Origin: Phoronis australis
Taxonomy: Eukaryota; Phoronida; Phoronidae
Assembly: GCA_002633005.1 (NCBI GenBank)
Contig: NMRA01000285.1
Location: 297,505 to 340,341 of the forward strand
Direction of reading: 5' to 3'
DNA length: 42,837 nt
This document shows positions 36,301 to 42,837 of the stretch, in pieces. Within the stretch, counting starts at the first letter, position 1, and each line of letters starts with the position of its first letter. The notes under the pieces were generated by a model, which was given only the letters and a program-made list of their open reading frames with translations, was not told where the DNA came from and ran no database searches. Made by a program: the position numbers and the translations under genes.

Positions 36301-39300
36301 CATAAAATCATCATAAAAGTTGGCAGATGTGTTCTCACTCAGAAGAGCAAGACTAACATTGATTTTCAGATGGTTCCAACTACTGAAGTGCATCCTAGTG
36401 GCTTCTCTTGCATCTGTGACTATCTCCAAAACCCAGTACAGGACCTTTGTGAAATTTGACAAGTGTATTTCCTTTAACTTGACAACAAATGAACAGATCA
36501 AATTAATGCTCTGCCTCCTAGTGGAATGTGATTTTTTTCGTGTGCCCCTGTGTTTTTTAGTTCTTTGATGTACGTGGCAAATAGTTTTGCGTAAGGGAGG
36601 CCACGATGTCTTCCAATTTTCAGACTAGTCCAATGTATTCTGTGCCATATTGTGACCATTTTAATTCAGTTTATTAACACTCTAGAAACATTCCATTTGT
36701 GGTGCAGTCGTGGATGCATTTCAGTGCTTTGCATTGGTCTTGTTACTTTACAGGCCAGTCACGGTTTCATCACCCAACACCCTTGGGCCAAGTCTATTCG
36801 AGCATTTGTCAACCTAGAGGCTGCGGGAGCTGGGGGCAAGGAACTTGTATTCCAGATGGGGCCAGAGAACCCTTGGTTAATTTATGCCTACACAGAGTCT
36901 GTGCACTACCCGTTTGCCACTGTTGTTGGCCAGGAAGTCTTTCAGCTTGGACTCATTCCGTCAGATACGGATTTCCGGATTTATAGGGACTATGGGAACA
37001 TTCCTGGTGAGCTACATGTACACTTAGCAATAATATGTTGTTGTAGTTCGAAAATAAGTAACACGTTATGTCTTGGGGTAATTCGTAGTACAAAATCGTA
37101 ATCAGGAATAGGATAATAAACAAGAAATTTCCACAAACAACCCTTTGATGATGAACTTGTGGTTCTGTTGAGAGTTCCATCATGGATTGACTTGGCTAGC
37201 AGTGTTTCCTTGATAACAAGACCAAGTTCTTTGTAATTATTAATTCTAAATACACTATGCTTTGATAAGTTTCCTTGTTACAGATGACTAATGCACAGTT
37301 TACATAACCGGAGTACTTCTGCAACTTGCCTTTCTCTCAATAGCTCTTCTGACTCTTTGAACTTCCAACCATCTTTAGTTTATTAAGTCAGATTTCATGA
37401 TGGGGAGGGCATCATTAAAACATGTTGTGGCTGTTGAGAATTGTCTGTTTTCCAGTGTATGGTAGAAGATGGTGGTGTCTGCAATGCTTTACAATGTTGT
37501 CTTTGAATTTTTATGAAGCTAACTTATTTTGGAAGTACAATTATGCAGGTAGATTTATGCAGGTATGATTATGCTGAGTTTGATTTCAGGTATTGACATT
37601 GCTTACATTGCCAATGGATACGTGTACCACAGTAAATTTGACCTTCCAGAGTTCATCCCATCTGGCTGCATGCAGCGTGGAGGTAGGCCAATTTAAATAA
37701 CTCAGTAGTTTCATCACCATCAGTAATTGTCATCAATATCATAATTTTGTCTTAACCCTTATCCTGCTAAGCCTCTATTCAGACAACTTTCCCTGTGCAC
37801 TGAGCTAAGTAGGTCACCACTGCTGCATGCACTGGGCTGTTATGAAGGTCACTCAGATTAATGACCTAACATTTTTAGATTGGAAATTTGAAGGGGTAAT
37901 ATCAACTTTACATAAAAGTGGTCTGCACAAAAGTTGTTCAGAATTCAATGGAAATTTTTACGATATGCATATCTTTACCATAGCCTTGGTGTAAATAATT
38001 CTATAAACTTTCAATCTGGACTCACTTTGTTTTTATCTGTTTTCGCACATGAGAACAGAGCTGACACTCAAAAACCGTAATAAGCATTTTTAAAGGGAAT
38101 CCATGAGAATTGCGTTTAGTAAATCAGATTTATTGTCTGTAACATCACATCTACAAACAAGAATGTACAGTATATAACATACCTCAACTTTGCACGATTA
38201 CAAATTCATGACTGGTGCAGTTGCTTGCTAAAGTCTGTTTTGAAGTTCACCTTGGTGTGCAAAAACTTGAAACACGGGTGGGGACACAAAGCTATTCTGT
38301 GCAAAAGTCACAAAAATATCTAATTCTGAATGAGTTCCATCATGTTTCAGAAGCCTTGTATTATGCCTGAAGGGCGTGAGCCAAGCATCGTCGTAGGACA
38401 CTCCAAGTTCAGCTTCAGGGACCGGTAGCTCATCCAAAAATTGCACTGAGATCCGAAACAATAGAATCTGCATTACTTGTGACTGTTGTGTTAGTTTTCC
38501 CGTCACTGTCACCGTCACTTTTGAGTGCCAATTCCAGCTCCTTTTCACTATCTGAGTCCATGAACACTTCCTCAAGAAACTAGTCAACAGTCACCTTACC
38601 ACGTTTGGCCCCAGCTAAGATAAAACTTGCGTAAACTTTCAAATATCTCGCAAACAAATGATCACAGCCATATGTTGTAAATCAGAAAAGTGTACAGGAA
38701 ACTATGAACTGTGGAATGCGCATGCTCACATATATAAACAGCATACGGGGCTTTCACAATTTCTCAATGAAAAACACCAGTGTCCTGGGGTGAGTATACT
38801 CTCCTTGCGCAGTCTAGCCATAACTTATTTTAGGCGATTGAGTACACCCGACGCATTTTAATAGGATGATAGGCTTGTCGTCTGACCTCGCCTAGCGTAG
38901 GATAAGGGTTAAATTGGTATTTCGTACTCCATTCATTGCATTTATCAATAAATGTTATTCACGTTTTTTTTCTGTGTTATGGTGCTGTGTACAGGTTATA
39001 ATTAACAGAGTGGTGCCAATTAGTTGGTACATCACTAAACTTGAATTCAGTTTTTAATGAAAGATCCTGCGTGTTCTGTTTGTCATGTCTTTCTTAAAAC
39101 ACACTGACAATAATAGTTTGAAATAGGAATATCACCGGCAAATAATATTGTTCTTATTGCAGAAGACAGTGTGAATGTCGGCTTTGTAGACTAAAGGGAA
39201 AATGTCATGCTTATTCTAATTCAAGAAAAATTATAATTGTTTCTGAAACAAACTCAACCAGATGTCCAGGTCCAACACAGGTATTGAGGACATTTCAGTT

Positions 39301-41737
39301 CAGCTGAATCAAAGCCCCAATTGGAACAATGAGAAACAAAAATACTTTCCAGAGTGGGAACTGTGTACTATTCGAACAAAGGACACTGTTCAGCAGTTGA
39401 ATTAACAATTCCTTCTCTGTTGTTAATTTGAAGTGTGTGTGAATGAGTTATGCAGAGACTGGTATATTAGTCTCTCTGCTGTTAGGGTTCATTGTCACAC
39501 TTTCCCTAATTTCTGTGCCTTGCAAAATAAACTTTGGACATTTTGAAATTATCAGACAAAACTGTATTAGATACAAACATAACTATTCTTTGGTTTTCAA
39601 AGCTTAGATTTATTTCTGAATATTTTGTCGTTAGCCCATCTAGAGATTGCCTTCTAGTAAACATGTGTCTAACAGTACTGCGGTGCTTTATTATATGCGA
39701 CGTCCTATATCTCTTAACTTAACAACTGCAGTGCACTGATGTACCAGTTAAACTCATGGTGATTGTTCTGTCAGTCTTTATAACTGCTATGTATTACGTT
39801 ATGATCATTAGCATTTTTCTTTATGCAATTAAAATGGTTTAGACCAAGTGCTGTGATAGTGAATAGTTTGGTGTGCCATTTGCTTTCATTATTGTGTTTG
39901 TAATAGTTATGTTGTTGTACTTTGTAGGAGAGAACCTGTTAGCAATGCTTCAAAACCTCGGCTCATCACCCTATCTTGTGCATCCCGATGAGTATCGTCA
40001 AGGCGATGTTGTGTTCTTTGATGTGATTGGTCTGTTCATGGTTGTCTACCCACAGCGCCTGGGAACTTTGATCAATATGGCTGTATTTCTGGTTTCGTTC
40101 ATCAGCATTGGTGTGAAAGTAAAAGGAACAAATAGAAATGGTAATTCTTAATATTTAACTTTCAAGATTGATTATTTACAAAAGTCATTAATTTATACGT
40201 CTAGAACTTCATATATTTTTTCTTGGTGACTGGTTCATTTAATGATATTTGGCCATTGTGATCAGCCATCAGAAATATTCTGTGGAGAGTAGGTTCTGTA
40301 GACTAAAGGTCAGTTTTGAATTTCACTGGAGTCTGATTGATTGATAGTACATCCGGTTTAACAATTCTTGTTACTATGAGCATGACAGTGCATAAACCCA
40401 ATTTGTTGTGTTGTGTCTAAATATAGATGACATTACACATTGGCTGATGAAGACTTTTTCAAAGAATTTGCATGTAAAGTTGGTTTGGGGTCTGTTTTCA
40501 AGCAATGAGTTTAACAATAACATACATTTTGAAGGGGAACGCAACCACTATTGTTGTCACATTGAAAATACAGATTCCTGGTTTTCTTGAGACATTTTTT
40601 TCGTCTTGGTTGTTTTAACTAGTATCCGTAAAACTTTAGGCTTTACTGTCACACGTAAATGAATGAGCAATTAATTGAACAAAATATGAGAAGTTGTCCA
40701 ATTGAAAGTGACTAGTTACCTGATGACAGCTTGCATTCCAAAACAGGTGTTATGGATCACCCTGCATGAGGTTTTAGGTAACATTCACCATGGAAATAAT
40801 ACCAGCGCTGATGTCTCTCAAACAGTTATTTTTAAATCGTATTTCATTTTGACACTCCTTTATCAGGATTTACTGGAGGAAAATATGTGAAATATCTGTT
40901 CTATGCTGTGCTGTGTCATGTGATCACCTGGGTCATCGTTATGGTTACCGCTCTCCTGTTGGCTGGGTTCCTGACAGTGTGCCACCACCCTCTATCATGG
41001 TATACTCGTAACTGGTTGGTGATTGGTCTATACATCTGTCCATGTGTTCTGTCTGTCATGCTGTTTCATCAGATTATCAAAGACAAATTTTGGAAGGTTT
41101 GTAAAATTTGTATGTTGTTTGTTTCCTTGATTGTTATCCAAAAGGTTGATCTGTTGTGAATATCCCATAATTCCCTGGCTCTGTAATGGACATTCAATAG
41201 TTTCTGTCTGTCTCTGGAAATGCTATTTGGTAATTGCCATTAACGCCGTTTTGAGGATATTGCATTTTGTTCACTATCAACAAAATTTCAAAGCATTTTG
41301 TTGATTTAAGTGAGCTTAGCTTGATTATGTCAGTGGATGGATTATAACAGCTTTTAAGCTTGCCAAAAGGTAGAAATTGTTAGTGTCAAGTTGGTGATTG
41401 CTCCGCATGTTTATATGAATACTATAATTGTTATTTTTATATTTATTATCATTATTATTAAAATCTATTACTATTGAACAAGTCAATTTATGTTTGACAT
41501 GTTGCGAAAGTAATCAGGTGCTCTTTTAAGTTCATTATATGGTACTTTGCTTGCAGGGTCATGACTCCTGGCAGTTGGAAAATCTCTTCTTTGATGCTAG
41601 CCAGTTGGTCTGGTCTTTACTGTTGGTGTATGGGACATACAAAGGGGTGTGCTCCTCATATATTGCCATGTTGCTTGTGTTATTCCCTCATGTACTTAGA
41701 GACCGGCTGCCAAAGCTGCTTGGTATATCTTTTCCAG
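32833..41737 (+). CDS. ERMP1: ERMP1 homologue, ER M28 zinc metallopeptidase, 5' seven coding exons (partial)
   Basis: Spliced CDS: 32833-33379, 34800-34927, 36754-37006, 37590-37682, 39928-40140, 40867-41096, 41557-41737. It gives 548 codons plus one base, against about 900 residues in vertebrate ERMP1, so the 3' part is outside the window. All visible introns are GT-AG and exon phases join cleanly (1,0,1,1,1,0,1). Seen in the protein: a hydrophilic N-terminus, a membrane anchor at about 40-56, then a lumenal M28 domain with H174-Y-D176, G183-ASDD, N217-GAEE (E220/E221), N245-LEAAG (E247) and Y322-H323. Further hydrophobic segments lie at about 384-403, 421-446, 460-480 and 503-535. Known of the family: ERMP1/FXNA is a multi-pass ER peptidase implicated in ovarian follicle organisation and ER stress responses. 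All five zinc-site and catalytic motifs are intact, so activity is likely (inference). The start ATG is chosen because it gives an N-terminus like the family's and follows a possible UTR splice acceptor at 32797-32798. Confidence 0.95.
34800..34927 (+). CDS. ERMP1: ERMP1 coding exon 2
   Basis: Encodes residues 183-225: GASDDAVSC with the bridging aspartate of M28 enzymes (D186), and NFNGAEEN with the catalytic glutamate E220 and ligand E221. It begins in phase 1 after TGATCTCAG and ends in phase 0 at TTACAG|GTTGCT. The donor is weaker than consensus, but the next exon resumes exactly with the family's 'ASHGF'. This exon is short and open into flanking intron sequence, so the join rests on homology and phase. 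Confidence 0.95.
35613..35684 (+). repeat. 36-bp tandem duplication in ERMP1 intron 2
   Basis: Two adjacent copies of TCCGTTCTGTAACCCTA(T/C) to CTGGAGATAC, identical but for one base. Confidence 0.9.
36754..37006 (+). CDS. ERMP1: ERMP1 coding exon 3
   Basis: Encodes residues 226-309 plus one base of codon 310. It opens with [12 protein letters not shown] and includes [11 protein letters not shown] (E247 is the expected metal ligand), GPENPW, and the very conserved [12 protein letters not shown] followed by GNIPG across the next splice. Acceptor TTTACAG, donor CCTG|GTGAGC. This is the most strongly conserved stretch of the gene in the window. Confidence 0.96.
37590..37682 (+). CDS. ERMP1: ERMP1 coding exon 4
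   Basis: A 93-base exon, phase 1 to phase 1. It encodes [17 protein letters not shown], with H323 as the last M28 zinc ligand, then a variable stretch ending MQRGG. Acceptor GATTTCAG, donor GGAG|GTAGGC. The following intron (37683-39927) is the longest seen and contains a piggyBac-type insertion. Confidence 0.94.
37756..38908. mobile_element. piggyBac-type element in ERMP1 intron 4
   Basis: The element is 1153 bp. It is flanked by TTAA on both sides (37752-37755 and 38909-38912), the invariable piggyBac target site, and both ends begin CCCTTATCCT when read inward (left CCCTTATCCTGCTAAG, right complement CCCTTATCCTACGCTAGG). It carries a broken transposase N-terminus on the minus strand. The DDE catalytic core is not visible, so it looks nonautonomous and internally deleted. 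The TIR and TSD are seen directly; the family assignment rests on them and on the acidic N-terminal reading frame. Confidence 0.75.
38228..38587 (-). pseudogene. Broken piggyBac-like transposase N-terminal fragment
   Basis: On the minus strand a reading frame starting at 38561 ([13 protein letters not shown]...) gives an acidic, Asp/Ser/Glu-rich segment as in piggyBac transposase N-termini, and stops after ISDLSAIFG-like sequence. The continuation is in another frame: [11 protein letters not shown], then TPFRHN and [10 protein letters not shown], resembling the Pro-Phe...Leu-Asp-Phe-Phe region that starts the DDE_Tnp_1_7 domain. A second frame change appears soon after. At least one frameshift and loss of the whole catalytic region make it nonfunctional. 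The match is by pattern and by position inside the TTAA-flanked element. Confidence 0.5.
39928..40140 (+). CDS. ERMP1: ERMP1 coding exon 5
   Basis: Completes codon 341 and encodes residues 342-411. It closes the peptidase domain ([11 protein letters not shown]), continues through the family signature around [10 protein letters not shown] and YPQRLG, and enters a membrane segment at about 384-403. Acceptor TTTGTAG, donor AATG|GTAATT. Phase 1 to phase 1. Confidence 0.94.
40867..41096 (+). CDS. ERMP1: ERMP1 coding exon 6
   Basis: Encodes residues 412-488: two hydrophobic membrane segments (about 421-446 and 460-480) separated by a short loop containing [11 protein letters not shown], comparable to the 'LSWY' loop of vertebrate ERMP1. 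Acceptor TTTATCAG, donor GGAAG|GTTTGT. Enters in phase 1 and leaves in phase 0. Confidence 0.92.
41557..41737 (+). CDS. ERMP1: ERMP1 coding exon 7
   Basis: Encodes residues 489-548: [16 protein letters not shown], then hydrophobic segments (about 503-515 and 520-535), ending [11 protein letters not shown] before a consensus donor CCAG|GTAAGT in phase 1. No continuation exon was recognised between 41738 and the window end, so the remaining membrane segments and the C-terminal lumenal domain lie downstream. Confidence 0.92.
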
Positions 41738-42672
41738 GTAAGTAACTTGATAGGGTGTTGTTAATGTTCCGGTTGACACCAACCTCAGTGTTTTCATGTT
41801 TAACTAATTTGCTATAAATTTGAGAAATCAGAAAATGGTTTTTGCATTCACATTGTCCTTTTATTAAGATTCCAAACAATTAATTGTAATTAATTTCTGT
41901 TCAAGTAAAACGTATTAAGAATTTGATGACTGTCTAGGAAGAGGAAACAAGCCTGTGAAGAACGGGATCTTTCTAACATCAAAACATGGTGCATAGCCAC
42001 CTTAAATTCCTGTCTACATCTGTGCTCATCCCTCGTCCTCTCCAGGAAGTATTGCCTAACTTGATGACTTCATGCAAGGAAGGACTGATGATTATTTTCA
42101 TATGACCTCCAGTTTTACAGTATTTATCCCCTTTTCAATACAGTACTACTAGCAGACAAATTAACAAAAAAAAAATGAAAATTCTCAAAAGAATGAGCCT
42201 TCAGTTGGCAAAATTGGCAAAATATGTCATAATGTATCTTTATTCCTAATATCCTGACCATGGGTCTCATTGCAAACATTCTCGTGCAAGGCATGCCTGT
42301 TGCAAAAATGCCCTGTAATAACCAAGACTAAAAACGATAGAAGTCTCGGGGCAACTGAAGCCTTGCAGGCATTCACATTAGAATGGGGTAAAAGTCTTGT
42401 TACCTGTTGGCGGATTTTTGAATTTAAAAAATGGTTGAGACTAATTGTAACATAATGAGCTCAGTGTTCACTATTTGTTCATACTGACTGTCAGCTGTAA
42501 TTAATTATAGCTACCAACATTATATCTATAATGCATGTTAGTAGTTGTGTAGCCTCAGTCACGCTTTGTACAACATACTGTTCAGTTCGTTTAATAGAAA
42601 CTGATTACTTTTATTAGAAACTAGTCTCTGTTGCCTTCATCTTATCAGTAAACAAAATATTACACTAATTTT
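41738..42672 (+). other. ERMP1: ERMP1 intron 7 (start)
   Basis: Starts with consensus GTAAGT. No open stretch here resembles the next ERMP1 membrane segments, so the intron continues past the element at 42673 and the window end. Confidence 0.8.
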
Positions 42673-42837
42673 CAGTGGCGGATCTAGGATATCACAAGGG
42701 GGGGGCCCCAACATTTTGTCCGGCTGTAAGCATTTGCGCAAACTGAACCACGATTGTAGATGCGCATAGCACCGAATGGGGGGAGGTCGGGAGGGGGGTT
42801 TGCCCCCCTCCCGCCCAGGAAATTTTTCTGTTTTTAC
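42673..42837 (+). mobile_element. G-run element related to family B (runs off the window)
   Basis: Starts CAGTGGCGGATCTAGG, followed by ATATCACAAGGGGGGGG, and has further G and C runs near the window end. It shares its terminus with family B, but the interior is a different subfamily. A decayed relative lies at 4713-4756. The other end is not in the window. Confidence 0.65.

Overview
This is nuclear DNA from a multicellular animal, most likely a slowly evolving invertebrate. It contains a split gene with GT-AG introns of about 0.46-2.25 kb and long gene-poor stretches. DNA transposons, a LINE tail, tandem repeats and two single ambiguous bases (7935 and 18660) are also present. No rRNA, tRNA, operon or CRISPR structure was recognised. 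The species cannot be named from the sequence. A KCNE-type channel subunit, a LINE ending in an AAT-rich tail and the G-run 'GGCGGATC' repeats would fit a hemichordate, cephalochordate or cnidarian-like genome, but that is inference.

Left part (1-20278): no gene could be established. The region holds relics of at least four repeat families, a 28-bp minisatellite (15135-15330), a 22-bp near-perfect hairpin (16759-16807) and a few weak exon candidates: minus strand at 12130-12250, a cysteine-rich stretch near 11631, and a GPCR-like fragment at 15785-16141.

Centre (20279-32798): 20310-20633 encodes a 107-residue single-pass membrane protein that matches the KCNE (MinK/MiRP) potassium-channel beta-subunit family in its transmembrane and juxtamembrane spacing. 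After it come an intact 158-bp inverted-repeat element, a second inverted-repeat family, a LINE 3' remnant (25441-25870), a CpG-rich foldback element with internal 40-bp repeats (31259-31541), and a perfect 21-bp hairpin (32026-32077).

Right part (32833-41737 and beyond): the first seven coding exons of an ERMP1 (FXNA) homologue, an ER multi-pass M28 zinc metallopeptidase. The visible 548 codons carry every expected M28 metal or catalytic motif (HYD, GASDD, NGAEE, NLEAAG, YH) and the first membrane segments. The remaining C-terminal third lies beyond the window. Intron 4 holds a 1.15-kb piggyBac-type element with TTAA target sites and a broken transposase N-terminus. Intron 2 holds a 36-bp tandem duplication. 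The window ends inside another G-rich inverted-repeat element.

The two protein genes are about 12 kb apart. Nothing in the sequence links them functionally.
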